Made by a program: the position numbers and the translations under genes. From Diphasiastrum complanatum (taxonomy: Eukaryota > Streptophyta > Lycopodiopsida > Lycopodiales > Lycopodiaceae), in contig CM055103.1 in assembly GCA_029204225.1 (NCBI GenBank), positions 49,166,378 to 49,230,377 on the forward strand: a stretch of DNA of 64,000 bases, written 5' to 3'. The notes beneath the pieces are model-generated. The model did no database searches and was not told the DNA's origin. It worked only from the letters and a program-made list of their open reading frames with translations. This document shows positions 24,726 through 49,810 of this stretch, piece after piece (position 1 is the first letter of the stretch; the number at the start of each line of letters is the position of its first letter).

Positions 24726-26974
24726 ATATGAAAAAGTTAAGAGCAATAGCATGAACAAAGAAACAACTGAGATATGATCGATGTCGGGTCCAAGCCACAA
24801 AAGTGCATATATTGAAAGCTCAACGTAAAGAAAAACATGAAGCATTTTCAAGGGACATGGAGGGTCATGAAGGTGTGAAACTTTAAGTCTATGAGAAAAT
24901 GGCTCCAAACATGTACATACCAAGCAAGTGGTATGGAATGAGAATGACAAAGGAAAGACATCAATGCAAACATCTTGGCACCAACTAGGAAAGACCAATG
25001 ATGCACCAATAGACATATTGCTCCCATATGTAAACTCGAAAATTGCACCAGTGTATCAAGTGGCAATAAACCATACCAAACATTAGGGGCTTAGAAGATC
25101 GTCCAAAAGCACAAAGTAAGGAAAGAGGATGCCATAGCCCTAATGCATAAAGGTAAGCAACACCACAGGCTAACCCAAAGCCAATATGAGAAACCAAGCC
25201 AACCACTTGAAAAGTATGATAGAAACCATAGATGACCAAAGAAACCAACATCCATAAATAGCCCAAACTTAGAAAGGCCATAAATGCCTAGTAGTAATGG
25301 AAACAGATACCCTAGAAGAAAGTCCTAAAGAAACCACACGTATACGATAATGTCTGATAATTGAATGTATAACTGTGGCTAAATGAAATAGGCCACTCCT
25401 ATAGATGTGACCATCATGAAAGTAAACCTCATAAAGGTGATAAAGGAGCCCAATAGGTGTGAAAGAGATGATACTTGACTAGGACTACCATCCCAAGTAA
25501 GAAACTGTTGCATTGAATCTCCTCCAATAAGAGTAGGCATCATACTAAGAGCATCGAACACATAGGGAGATGCTAAGACAAGTGTAGGCTACTAGAAATC
25601 TTGTAAAAACGATGAGGCATAAAAATGATCCCAATGAAGTTGGAGCAGCCAAGCACACCAATAGCTAATAAATAGACTATTGTCATAAAATTGCAATGCT
25701 CCAAACTATCTTGATAGACCATGCCTGCAACCTAGTGAGTACACTAGGAGTAAAGAACTAGCAATGCATCACTGCGCCACGTTGAAGGATTGGGAGTACT
25801 AGAGCAAAATACTGATACCTTAATGACTCATGAGTATGCTAAGGTATCTAGAAAGACCATGAATGTATGAACATAGCACCTCACAACAGATAGCCAAAGG
25901 AAACCAAACCTATACCATATACTCTAAAAGCCATAGATGAAGCATCCAATTCACCTATGGATACAAAACCATCACAAAAGCTAAAAGAATACGTCAAAGT
26001 ATAGGCACCATCATGCCTCCAGGCTCCACCATAGCACATATATGGAAACAATCCAAGCTATGTAAAGTGGCCATGCAACTTGTAGCAACCAAGCATGCCA
26101 CATACCCGTAGGGAATGATGGAGCTAGAACTATACACATGCCCCAAGCAATTTGCAAGGAACATGAATGTCTATTGTAAATGCATCCCAAGTGAGTCGGA
26201 CAGACCAAGGGTTCCAAATAGCATTAACAGGAACATGTGAATATGTGGATGTAAAGAGGTTTCAAGCAATCTATGAGACATCCTTCTAAGATGTTCTTAT
26301 TCTCCATGGATGGTAGTACCAAGAGTTTACATATTTTTCTTATTTTTGAAAGTCACCTATACTTTCTCTCTTTTGCTTTTCATGCATATTTTTGTACACC
26401 ATATTTTGTTCCTCTTTGGAATCATTTGTATTGTTTGAATACAATTTGAAAGTTCACCATTTAACCAATTTCATCACATTCATAGCAACATACATGCTAT
26501 GAATTAAAATATGTGTGAAGCTGTGTATTAAGCACACGATTGAATTGTCTCCTACTACAGTTGATCTTTATTGATGTTCAATTATTTCAAAGTTGTGCTT
26601 TTAGATTGAAACACTAATAGTTATGTGCATGTTAATGGAAGTAATATATTGACAAAGTTTTTAGCTTTTTGAGCATATTATTATAGGAAGCTTTAATATT
26701 GGAAAAGATCTTGCTTATCGTTTCGATTTCTAGCAATTTCTCATTCCTAAACAAGATTCTTTCTCCTAGACACGGTATGAATAACCTTCAAATGACATAT
26801 TGGATTGTAGCCACATTGCATGTCCTAGTAGATGGTCTCAATAAGCATGCCAAATTGCAAGGAGTTTCTCAGTGGTGGAAAAGTCACTTTCTTAGTTGAA
26901 TGTCCATCTTAAAAAAATTTCACAGAATTGTCTCAAATGAAGAAAGTTCTTTGCAATTGTCACTATTTTGTGTA

Positions 26975-39973
<12,999 letters not shown>

Positions 39974-40349
39974 GTACATTTCAAATTTTCTCCCCAATTC
40001 CAACTATAGAATGAATGCATCCAAACAAAATACATCCTATTGCGAAATGCTATAACTGATGACTTGCTAGCATCCATTTTTCAAAACATGTAGTAACTTT
40101 TTGTCTAGAAAACTTGAATTTATAAGCTATAGTAATAGTTCTCTCTTCAACATCAAATATAGATGATTTATTTAGCCAAGCCAACCTAAAGGGGTCAAAA
40201 GATGTTGAAATTATGGTATCTATAATAGTAGACGTAAAAAAGGAAAGGCACCCTATTTGAGGTTATAGTACATACCTATTGCAGCGATCAAGCTGCTCAC
40301 CTAACGTCCAGGTAAGGCAAACAAACCTCCAGGAGGCCTCCCTCTCTGC

Positions 40350-42980
40350 AGTATCATTGTAGCATTTGTGCATCGCTGGACACATAGACCACCCGCCTGC
40401 ACTGTTCAATTGATAGCCGGTCCCTCTTCTTCATGTGTTGCATGGACCAGCTGCTCTAGTTCTGCTCACAAGCAGAAGCTAAACAGTCCTGTAACAACAC
40501 TCTCTCCACCAACTGCTGGAGCTTTGGCATGGAGCCGCCCTAACAACCCAACCATGTCACCTGTGACGCAGTTGGTCCTCCCTCCGTTGGCACCACTCAA
40601 TGGCGAAGTGCCCGATCCCTCTCTCGAACTTCAGCAAGTTTGCCTCGATGATGCTTAGGCGCTCACCTGCTGGCAAGAGAAGCATTTCATAGGCGCTCAC
40701 CTGCTGGCAAAAGAAGCATTTCATGTGTCAATGTCTATACAAGCAAGATCGTACGAGGCTAAACCATGAAAACACTCTGAAGTTAAATTGAAAATTGGTA
40801 TGTAATACCTGGCCCTAGATAGAATCGCTCTGTATACTCCAGCCCTCTTCGGTGGAGCTCCGGGTTGTCCTCTCGTCTAGTGGCACGCCACAAGGGGTGC
40901 AATATTTGGGCTATCGTGTGGTTGGGCCTGTGAAAATAGTCCCACCTCTAATGCCAAATCTAGTAGCTCCTGTCGCTTGAAACATGCAACAACATGAGAC
41001 ACATTACAATCACTAGTCGATTCTCATGCAAAGTTACAAGATGAAATGGATTCTGGAAACACAGCACAAATAATTGAACCTCGCCTCATCCAAGTGGGAT
41101 CTGGTCAATGCCTCTCCAATGTGATCCATAAACTTGTGTATGAGACCGAGAGTGCACCCCTGTCGGTCTACTAGGCACAACACACAAAAAAGAGGCCTCA
41201 TCACCTCAAGAAGCTCTGGCGCACGTGTCCAAAATTCATCTCCAAACACAGTTGTCTGGAAATGAGGGCATCCTCACTACGGCCTCTGAACTCATCGAAT
41301 CCAGGGCTGGCCACCATCCTTCGTAAGTGGTCTCGCAGAACCATCAAACGCTCGAGAACTATGAAGTAGTAGCCTAACCGTATGGGTGCCGGCTTCTTGA
41401 GATCCAGGGGAGAGAAGTTGCGAAATAAGGCCAACATGCGCTTCTTCCTAGTAACGAAGTTGACCACACTCATGGCTTGAGCAACAATTTGCAAGAAAAA
41501 CACCCAACAGAAAGTTGTTACGGGTCGAGCAAAGCAAAGGAATGACAGCAACAAAACTAGCACAAAAGATAGGAAAGAAGGTGAAGAAGGAATACCTCAT
41601 GGATCCACGGAAGTGTGCACATGTCGTGGATCAGCAAACCAATAGAATGTGTAGCACATGGTGTCCACACAATGGAGGGGTGCTCGCGCATCAACTCTCC
41701 CATCTGCTTGCAATTCGTGGCATTGTCTGAGAAAACTTGAACCCAATCTCCTGGATGGCAGAGTTCACTACATCATAGATGAACTCTATAGTGATGGCTC
41801 CACCACCACGTGTGGCATCCACTCGTAAAAACATAGTGCCCAGCAGATAGGAGACCATGGTGTTCACGATGGATTTGTGACGAACTTTAGTCCATCCGTT
41901 GGACAATATGGAGCCCTGGTAATTGCAAAACAAATTCCATTAGATGTAAGTTAGACACACTTGCCATATCAAGCATGTATAGCTTGTATAGACATGCTAA
42001 GAAGATGCAACAAATGCGAAAGAAACTTGCGATATGAAAATGACAAAAGTTAAAAGTTCTTATGTCTGCCATGCCGCTTGAATAGGGCTCAGCTCTCATG
42101 TGATGGACTCCTCCTGACATAGGAGATGCGTGCATATCGACTCTCTCCTAGGAGGTGCCCATGAGGAATCGATTGATGTCGGCTGACACATCATCTCTCT
42201 GAAGACATGGGTGTCAGCAATGGCGAATGGAATGGTAGCATCGTAAAAAAACTGGGCCACCGATCTCGTGCTAACCTTGTGCTGGCACCTTTGCCACCCT
42301 CTATCCAGTGTAGTTTGTTGTGCTCTCGACCTAACATGTTTCTTTTGTGAGTGTGTAGGCTCCTGGGGTCTAACATGCCCTATGGTGGTATGAGATGGGC
42401 CAATAGGGGTGCATCTGATGATGGCTTGGCAGATGATATGTCTCTCTCCCCACCCGCACTAGGATCTGCATCTGGAGGTGTGACACTAGAAACTGATGAT
42501 GCTGATGGTCGTGAAGGCTCTGATGGAGTGGCAGAAGGCCTAGGTGCCCTTGCACATGTGCCAGGAACCAAGTGATTGTCATGGATAGGTGCCACTCTGT
42601 GGCTAGGCCCTGTAACTGTATCGCCTCTGTGGCTAGGCCCTACACTCGGGATATGTGAGCTTTGTCCTCGTTGTCGAAAAGAGCTCTATGATGGTTTCAA
42701 TGGCTTGGCTAGCTGACCCATCATGGCTTTATGTCTCTCGCAGCCTCCCTACCTTAGCATCTGTAATGGCGTTGCACATTGAGATATCCATGCCCTGCCC
42801 ATTTGGCCTGGTCAATCTCAATAATTAGGCCTTGACCCTGGTGAGTGACCCAGTGATCTCAAAACCGCAATGATAGCATCTCCATCTGCGAGCACCTAAA
42901 CCAGGGGACGTAGCCACATCCCCCTATATAAGGTCAACCTTTGCCCACATGCCCCTACCAACAGTCAACATGGTGTCGAT
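40350..42980 (-). pseudogene. Decayed hAT transposase (BED - DUF659 - hAT dimerisation)
   Basis: Read on the - strand: a BED-finger block (RWRCYHCGFEITGSLTRVKA, stop, ...GMDISMCNAI) near 42.9 kb; a Ser/Pro-rich linker; AQFFYDATIPFAIADTHVFR and ELSPIQAAWQT (start of DUF659) near 42.2 kb; SILSNGWTKVRHKSIVNTMV (the D of the usual SDGW replaced by N); VFSDNATNCKQMGELM; WTPCATHSIGLLIHDM; LALFRNFSPLDLKKPAPIRL; LVDRQGCTLGLIHKFMDHIG; and near 40.4 kb MKKRDRLSIEQCRRVVYV (end of the dimerisation region). This follows the 44.7-49.8 kb hAT transposase block by block but with stops and frame changes. Ends and target duplication were not found. It starts about 380 bp after the last CNBD exon seen. Confidence 0.8.
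40657..40724. repeat. 34-bp tandem duplication
   Basis: The unit beginning AGGCGCTCACCTGCTGGCAA and ending AGCATTTCAT is present twice head to tail with one difference (AAGAGA/AAAAGA). It disrupts the decayed hAT gene. Confidence 0.8.
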
Positions 42981-43399
42981 GTGACCTATCAACTATAGTC
43001 GCTACAATTGCTCAAAGTTCTGCAAAACATACACAAAGCATGCAAAGATTCAATATGTTGCACAATGGATTCAGCTCATTTCACAAATTAGGGCTAAACT
43101 AATGCGAAAAAGCGAGCATGACACATAAGACATGCTAAATCGTGTCGTATGGGATCTGGGTGATGGCCAATGATTTGGACGGCCAATGGTTTAGGAGGAA
43201 AGTCAATGGTCGTTGACGGATGGCAGACAAAGTCAATGCGGCCACATCTTTACACTGGCCAATATTGGTTACGGACAATATTGAGTTTCGACCAATAGTC
43301 TATGTGTCGGCCGATTCACATGGGTCGGGAGGGGGAATCACATGTTGGGGGTGGAGTATGGGTGTGCATTATCGCTCTCACACTTCACACACCTGCCCG

Positions 43400-43402
<3 letters not shown>

Positions 43403-43453
<51 letters not shown>
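43403..43453. repeat. (GA)n microsatellite
   Basis: About 25 GA units followed by a run of G. No LINE 3' end adjoins it. Confidence 0.9.
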
Positions 43454-43462
<9 letters not shown>

Positions 43463-44232
43463 AAATAAATTTGACATAGGGGAGTGCCCGACCTTAGGTT
43501 CAACAGTTGTCTAATTAATCAGCTTAGAAAAGAGTGGGTTCAACACCAAATTTTAGGATATGTAAGGCTTAGGTAGTGCGATGGGAAATTCTTTAGGCAA
43601 TAAGGCCACTTGGACTTCTAGATGCTTGGTAATGATAGAGCAAAGCAAGTTTTGAAATTTTATTGTATCGAATTTGTTTTTTTTTAGACAAACTATTATT
43701 GAATTTGTAAAGTTTTTCAAACACATTTCGAAAACCGTCTTTTGTTTTGAGAATGTAGTACTCACCCCCACTTTAGATCATTGGACTACTTCTATTTATT
43801 TTCTGTGAGCATCAAAGAAGAAGTGTTGAATTGAAATTCTATCCTGTCAAAATGTCCTAATTTTAGACAAAACTGTTACCTAATCTCGAAAGTTTTAGTA
43901 AATTTTAAAAATTTTGGCACTCCATATTTGAGCTAATTTTCATGCAACCCCAAGTATAATCTAAAGTCCGCGTGGGTACCAGAATACCAGTGCTCGGGAA
44001 GATCAGCGAAGTATAGGAATGGAATCGGAATAAATTCTCAAAAATAGGTATCATAAAATCTTTGACAATTCCTTACGTAAGCATATATATATACTTTTAT
44101 GAGTAGTAAGTAGTGTTCAAAAAACCGAGACGCTTCAAAAAATATAGGTCTTTTGGCGATACTTAAAAGATGTTCTAGAGCTTGATGCTTAGTGGTGCAT
44201 AGCACATTGTGCACTTGGTACGTGTTGTCCTG

Positions 44233-44342
44233 GCATGTAATTACGCAGCCCACAAAACTAGAAGAAAAAAATAAGTGACAGCACCAATGAGCATGTAAGT
44301 ACGCGGCCCACAAAACCAAAAGAAAAAAATAAGTGACAACAG
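44233..44342. repeat. 58-bp tandem duplication
   Basis: GCATGTAATTACGCAGCCCA starts unit one and GCATGTAAGTACGCGGCCCA starts unit two, 58 bp apart. Both continue CAAAAC..AAGAAAAAAATAAGTGACA. A few substitutions separate them. Confidence 0.8.
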
Positions 44343-44487
44343 CAAAGATTTACTCAGGGTTTCGAGCTATTTTCTATATATTCACATAATTTTGGCTTGG
44401 TGCAGAAAATCAAGTTTTGAAGTTGCGTTGGTGCGCTGATTCATATCACGTCTCTATCTATCATGTTGAGGAAGCTGCTATAGCTGC

Positions 44488-44519
<32 letters not shown>

Positions 44520-44520
<1 letters not shown>

Positions 44521-44730
44521 CTTTGGAAATTGTATCCACCATGCCTACCGATTCTGTCAGTGCCGCCACAGGTCGTTGCTTCGTCCTTGGCTACTATGGG
44601 AGACACATGCCACACCTACACGCGGCACACCACTCCCGAGAACATCTCCTTGCTGAATGAGTACATTTCTAAGCAATTTGCCGCTTTTCTTTCACAACTC
44701 AATGAACTTCGTGCAGATCTGCTTACTAAG
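44520..44730 (+). mobile_element. LINE copy E, 5' part (ORF1 start)
   Basis: After a (GA)n tract the sequence CTTTGGAAATTGTATCCACC matches the 5' region of copy D, so copy E is 5'-truncated here. ORF1 reads MPTDSVSAATGRCF with a frame change to HTTPENISLLNEYISKQFAA and LSQLNELRADLLTK. It stops abruptly at 44,730 where a hAT element begins, and resumes at 49,803. Confidence 0.8.
44723..44730. repeat. 8-bp target-site duplication, left copy
   Basis: TTACTAAG immediately before CAGTGTTTCA. Confidence 0.92.
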
Positions 44731-44914
44731 CAGTGTTTCATCGAAACGCGGTTCGAACGCTGAAACGGGTTCGAAACAGAACGTATGAAACGACCCCGTT
44801 TCGAAACGGCGTTTCGTTGTTTGAAACGACTGTTGAAAAAACGCAATTTTTTTTGCGAAACAGCAGGGGCCCGAGAGGTGGGTGTTTTCACTTTTTGGCA
44901 CATTAGAAAAACCC

Positions 44915-44917
<3 letters not shown>

Positions 44918-44991
<74 letters not shown>

Positions 44992-45093
44992 AGTGTGTGT
45001 GTGTGTGTGAAAGAGAGGGAGTGTTTGTGTGTTTGTGTGTGTGTGATGTGTGTGTGAAAGAGAGGGAGTGTTTGTGTGTTTGTGTGTGTGTGT
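44918..45093. repeat. (GA)n tract and 46-bp duplicated GT-rich unit
   Basis: About 36 GA units, then a unit GTGTGTGAAAGAGAGGGAGT + GTTTGTGTGTTTGTG repeated twice (45,002-45,047 and 45,048-45,093). It lies inside the hAT element, 5' of its transposase, and probably eroded the first coding exon. Confidence 0.85.
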
Positions 45094-45143
45094 GCACTGT
45101 GAAGTAGAGGGAGGGAGTGTGTGACATGTGTGTGAACTTTGAG

Positions 45144-48100
45144 TGTGGTGGTTTGTTTGTGTCGGGAACACTTATGGAGGTGGCCCCGTTCGAATCAGGG
45201 CACATCTTTTACGTTTTCGAGGATATGAGATCATCGTTTGCACTCAGGCCCCAGAGTCACTGAGGATTGTCGGGATCGGGGACGACTCTCCTGCTACTAC
45301 TTCAGGCACAGGTGATTCTTGAATCTTGTTTGATCAATGACATTGATTGAAAATTTGAAATTTGATCTAAAGCTAAAACTTAAAAGTTTAGTCTATATTT
45401 TTAAACTTTGATTACTAATGAGTAAATAGTGACTGTTCCCTGAGCTCTCTCACTGACTATAATTTATTACCTAAAGCATGCTGCGTAACTAGTAACACCA
45501 ATGTTATTGTTACAGGTGCGGCAGAGCGCCGAGATTCCCCATCGCAGCCGGCACCTGTAGCTGGCACTAGCTCCGCTGCAGCATCCATTCCACCTTCTTC
45601 TTCTGGAGAGACTCCTGCAGTGCCAGTTGGTGGGGTCGGCAGTAGTGCTATTGGTAGCACTGTTAGGGGACGGGGTCGAGGACATGTGAGAAGCAGGGAT
45701 GTTTTTGTGGCAGCCTTCCAGCAGTCTCATAGGGATGCAACTACTATTGTTGTTAGGAGGTGCTTTTACTTGTGTGACCTCCCTTTTCATGTGGCACAGA
45801 CCCCTACATGGAGGGATATGATGCGAGCAGTATCTCGTATCGGTGTTGAGTGGGAGGGCCCGACCATGGAGCAGTTGAGGACAAGAGAGCTACATGCTGA
45901 GCGGCAGTCCGTGGATGCTGATCTACAGCCCATTAGGAAGTCATGGGCGAGGTATACCTGTAACCTTACATCTTCAAAACCTTTGCACTTGCCACTTACT
46001 ACTTTAGAAATTAGTACTTTCAAGTTTCTAACTTTGAACTTTCAATTTCCAAATTTGCAAATTGCAAGTTGCAACTTAGTTAGTTGAAACTTGAAAGTGT
46101 TGTCGAATGTTTTAGGTTTGGATGCACTATAATATCAGATGGTTGGACCGATGCAAGGAGGCGCCATCTTGTGAATATATTGGTGTCTTCTTGCATGGGC
46201 ACCACGTTATTGAGATCCATTGATACGTCGGAGCCAGGCATGGCATTGGATGGCAGGAGATTGTTTGAGTACATCTCACAAGCCGTTGAGGAGGTCGGAA
46301 AAGAGAATGTTGTCCAGGTATGCACTTGCCACTTGCCACTTTCAAGTTTCAACTTTGAAACTTTCGACATTGAGCTCTCAGCTTTGAAGTTAGAACTTAG
46401 TAAGTTACAAGTTACAACTTACATTTTGTGAACAATTTGCATTTGTATTTGCTTCCGGAATGCTCAATGGTGAATGTTCATTGTTCATGAGTTATGATTC
46501 GACCTTTGTCAAAATTCCAATGCAGGTTGTCACGGACAACGCGTCCAATTGTGTTGCCATGGGGAAGATGGTGAATGAGAAGTACCCTTGGATTTTCTGG
46601 AGTCCATGTGCTGCACATTGTCTTGACCTCCTAGTTGAAGACATTGGGAGATTACCCTGGGTCAAGGAGGTTGTAGACATGGCACGATTCTTGGTGAGAT
46701 TTGTCACCAAGAGACAGAGGGTCTTGAGCATCTTCAGGTCCTATTCCACCTTGGATCTCTTGAGGCCTGCCCCCACTAGGTAACCAAGTTCCAACTTCCA
46801 ACCTGACAACCTGTTTCCAATTTTTTGATTTGAAAATTGCAATTTTGTTTTAGCTTCAAGTTTCAGTGCTGATAGAATTTGAATTTTGCTATATAGTATA
46901 GCCTGCTTGTTGCCTATAGGCTATGACCAACTACAAATCTTATTTCATGATTTTCATCCTAGGTTTGCCTATATGCTCATTGTTTTGGAGCGGCTCATAA
47001 AAGTGCATGGAAGCTTGAGGATGACAGTGGTTTCACCCCATTGGGCAGAGTGGGGCCGATCACGAGAGGCCAAGGCCAGGAGATTTGAGGCGATCGTGAT
47101 GGGGACTTCATTTTGGGATGATGCACGCTCCATTGTCATATCCATGCAGCCTATCTATAGTGTGCTTCACCTTACTGATAGAAAGGGTTCCACCTTAGGC
47201 CTTCTTTATGAGTTTATGGATAAGCTGGGAGAGCAGCTTCAGAGTTGCACCACCATGGCTCCTGACAGGTATATTACCAGAGTCTAGTAACTACGTTAAA
47301 AGTTTCAAAGTTGATTCTTGAATCTTCAATGCTCATTGACATTCATGATTAGAATTTAGTTAAAACTTAATAGTTCTTGAATCTTGAGACTTGAATGCTC
47401 AAGCCTCAAACTTCACTCCTGATTGTTTGTAGGCTGGAAGAAGTAAGGGGCCTATTTCTAGGTAGATGGCAGTGGTTCCATCAACCTCTGCATGTCGTGG
47501 CTTGCTTTCTTCATCCACTATGGAGGACGGAGGATCAATTCCATGATCAAGAGCTCAGGCAAGGATGGCATTCCTACGTCTCCTCTATCTATCCTGATCC
47601 CAGGGATCAGGATGCACTCATGGATGACTTGAATTTATTCAGGTATGTACTATACTACTATGTAATTAGTAAATTGTAATATGTATTCAGGACCCAGGTA
47701 TGTAATATGTATTCATCTATGTAGTATGTGTATGTAATATGTATGAACTTTGACTTAAGCTAGCTGCTAGTTAAAACTTAATAGTAGTAACTTGTAAGCA
47801 TTTAGTAATTACTATTTTGAAATTTGAATGGTGATGAATGTTGAATGTTCAGGACCAAGCGCCTCGATTTCGGTCGTGCAGCTGTCATGTTGAGGGAAGG
47901 GCAATTGTGCCCTGTTTCATGGTGGATGAAGTATGGGAATGATGTTCCCAAGTTGTAGAAACTTGCCATCCGCGTCCTCTCACAAGATTGCACAGCAGTT
48001 GCATGTGAGAGAAATTGGAGGTGTTCTCTTTGATTCATACGAAGAGGAGGAACATACTTTCTACTGCGCAGCTGGAGAGGTTGGTGTATGTGCATGCCAA

Positions 48101-48956
48101 CCTACGGCTTGTGAAGAAGCTGAGAGACACCGGGGAGCCCGTACAGGTAATGAGTCATGATTCATGATTAAATCATTAATCTGAATTCTATAGAGTCTAG
48201 TATGTACCATGAATCATGATTTTTCTAGATAGTAAAGTCTAGACTCTACACTAAGAAGTTAGAACCTTCAGGCTTCAAGTTTCAACTTTCAGCGTTTACA
48301 TTTCAAATTTGCTATTTTTTTTAAATCGTTTACCAGTACTTACTATTGAGAATCGAAATCTTGGTTTAATTTCAATTTTCGTAGGTTAATCCCGATGAGA
48401 TCGATGTGGCAAAGGTTCCGGACTTGCCACCAAGATCACAAGAGGAGGAGGATGTCTATGCTCTATTCCATCGGGAGGCCTTGGCAGCTGCAGGTTGATT
48501 TCGATGCCCAATTCCCCGATTCACTGCGTTACATTAGTAGGCTTTTAGTACTTTGAAGTTTTGTAGATATACTAGATAGTAGATTACTAGATTGTAAATT
48601 GTAATTACTAATTTGTAATTTGTAAATTGTAAGTTAAAACTTAAAAGTAATATGACATGTCAAGACTTGAGCCTAAGTCTTGATTCCAATTTCCTTGTGT
48701 GCATTGCGCAGGGCCTACCACTCGAGCTGCAGCACGCAGGACCAGGAGCGCAGGAGAGGGCCCGAGCCATGCAGCAGTCTCAGACACCTCTGAGAGTCCC
48801 TCTAGCTCTGACTCAGATGAGGAATCCGCCACTGAGGGTGAGGGATCGGATGAGGAGGATGAGGGTGACTCTGATGATGGGGAGGATGACATTGAGCCTG
48901 AGGACATGCCGATGCCACCACGACAACAACGTCCGAGGCGGGCCGCGGGCAGCTAG
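45144..48956 (+). pseudogene. hAT transposase (nine exons; one stop, one frameshift)
   Basis: Exons that join in phase: about 45,144-45,311, 45,516-45,951, 46,116-46,317, 46,526-46,779, 46,963-47,268, 47,433-47,642, 47,853-48,146, 48,385-48,493 and 48,712-48,956, giving roughly 740 residues. Domains: BED-finger C-terminal half (GGGPVRIRAHLLRFRGYEII), Ser/Pro linker, DUF659 (VRRCFYLCDLPFHVAQTPTW; IISDGWTDARRRHLVNILVS; VVTDNASNCVAMG), the Cys/His segment SPCAAHCLDLLVED, and the hAT C-terminal region with CERNW. The Asp residues of SDGW and TDNA are candidates for the catalytic DDE set. Breaks: an in-frame TAG at 47,956-47,958 and a one-base loss just after the NW of ERNW (about 48,018). The tail is a very acidic Ser/Asp/Glu stretch ending in RRAAGS. 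The BED part has lost its first Cys and the start is undefined. Few breaks suggest recent activity. Confidence 0.85.
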
Positions 48957-49802
48957 AGGCTAGAGCCTAGATGGGCATTGGGGGGGGCCACTCACTGCTC
49001 AGCATAGATCATAGATGATAGTTATTAGTGGCATACTCTAGGCTGAGGGCTCTAGCATAGTAGTTATACATATTACTGTTTACATATGACAGTTGACTTC
49101 AGACTCATGGGGCCTCAGGCTTGAGCCTTGAGGGCCGAGGCCGCGCTTGACACTCTTGTTATTTATGCAGCATGATAGCATCATTGCTTTTACTTTAAAC
49201 TTTAAAGTTTAAACTTTTGACTCTTGAATTGTAATTTGTGATTCACTGAATTGTAAATTGTTAGTAGTTACTAGTTAGAACTTACTACTTACTACTTAGA
49301 AGTTAGAACTTAGTGCCAACTTGAAGTTACTTCCAAGTTAGTGGTCAGTGCATTGTAATTTGTAATTTGTAAGTTGTAACTTGTAAGTTGTAAGTACTAA
49401 CTAGTAATTTCTAAGTACTAAGTAGTAAGTTGAAAGTTCTATAGATAATAGTTATCGGTTTGTAACTTTACTGTTTACAATTTTTGGAAGTTCTTGGATG
49501 TTTGAAAATTGAGACTATAATATGTATGATGAATTGTGACAATATCAATAATCAACTGAGGAAAGTGTCAAGTGACCACATGCTGATACTACAGCTTCTC
49601 CTCTTCAATTGCATTCTCTAGAGCATTCTCATGAAATTGGATGTATCTACTTGTTACCGGACTGTCTATGACATGTGTAAACCCTCCAAAACACATTCAA
49701 AAAAAAAAAAAAAAACCTAAAAATAAAATCCCGTTTCGAACCAGAACCAGTCATTTCAAACGTGTTTCGAAACGACGTATGAAACGAGCCCCTGAAACAT
49801 TG

Positions 49803-49810
49803 TTACTAAG
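49803..49810. repeat. 8-bp target-site duplication, right copy
   Basis: TTACTAAG immediately after TGAAACATTG. The sequence that follows continues LINE ORF1. Confidence 0.92.

Larger units (their letters stand above)
17722..26974 (+). other. Large intron (or undetected linker exons) between CNBD-A and CNBD-B
   Basis: 9.25 kb between two in-phase halves of the gene. The N-terminal helices of CNBD-B, about 50-80 residues, should be encoded here but no convincing exon was found. A weak candidate ends at a GTATGA donor near 26,773. Contents include a 29-bp direct repeat at 18.1-18.3 kb, LTR-like ends on opposite strands near 21.3 and 24.3-24.7 kb, and long T- or A-rich stretches. Open frames on the - strand at 24.6-26.2 kb are hydrophobic but carry no motif. 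Confidence 0.5.
42981..44487. other. Spacer between hAT relic and LINE copy E
   Basis: No gene. It holds a (GA)n microsatellite at about 43,403-43,453 and a 58-bp tandem duplication at 44,233-44,342. The missing 3' exons of the CNBD gene could lie here but none was recognised. Confidence 0.45.
44731..49802 (+). mobile_element. hAT transposon inserted in LINE copy E
   Basis: The 5,072-bp element is bounded by a perfect 8-bp target-site duplication TTACTAAG (44,723-44,730 and 49,803-49,810). Its ends are short inverted repeats: CAGTGTTTCA at the left, and TGAAACATTG at the right, whose complement is CAATGTTTCA (one mismatch in ten). Both ends carry clustered GTTTCGAAAC-type words and a shared ACGTATGAAACGA. 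The LINE reading frame continues across the duplication (LLTK|TATIDAQQ). A spliced hAT transposase gene on the + strand fills 45.1-49.0 kb. Inside are also a (GA)n(GT)n tract (44,918-45,090) and a 17-bp A run near 49,700. Eight-base target duplications and CAGTG ends are established hallmarks of the hAT superfamily. Confidence 0.93.

Noticed and set aside
24598-26217. Several overlapping hydrophobic frames on the - strand that could be read as membrane proteins
   Set aside because: They overlap each other in different frames, have no family motif, and lie in T/A-biased DNA next to an LTR-like end. Composition explains them.
26699-26773. Candidate exon linking CNBD-A to CNBD-B (ends at GTATGA)
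   Set aside because: The phase would fit, but the peptide does not resemble the N-terminal helices of a CNBD and further residues would still be missing.
42351-42575. Frame on the + strand with many Gly/Asp/Ala
   Set aside because: It is antisense to the Ser/Pro-rich linker of the decayed hAT transposase on the - strand.
48641-48907. Ser-rich frame on the - strand
   Set aside because: It is the antisense shadow of the acidic C-terminal tail of the hAT transposase.
49698-49715. Poly(A) run considered as a LINE or retrogene tail
   Set aside because: It lies inside the hAT element 90 bp from its end, with no upstream LINE 3' sequence or target duplication.
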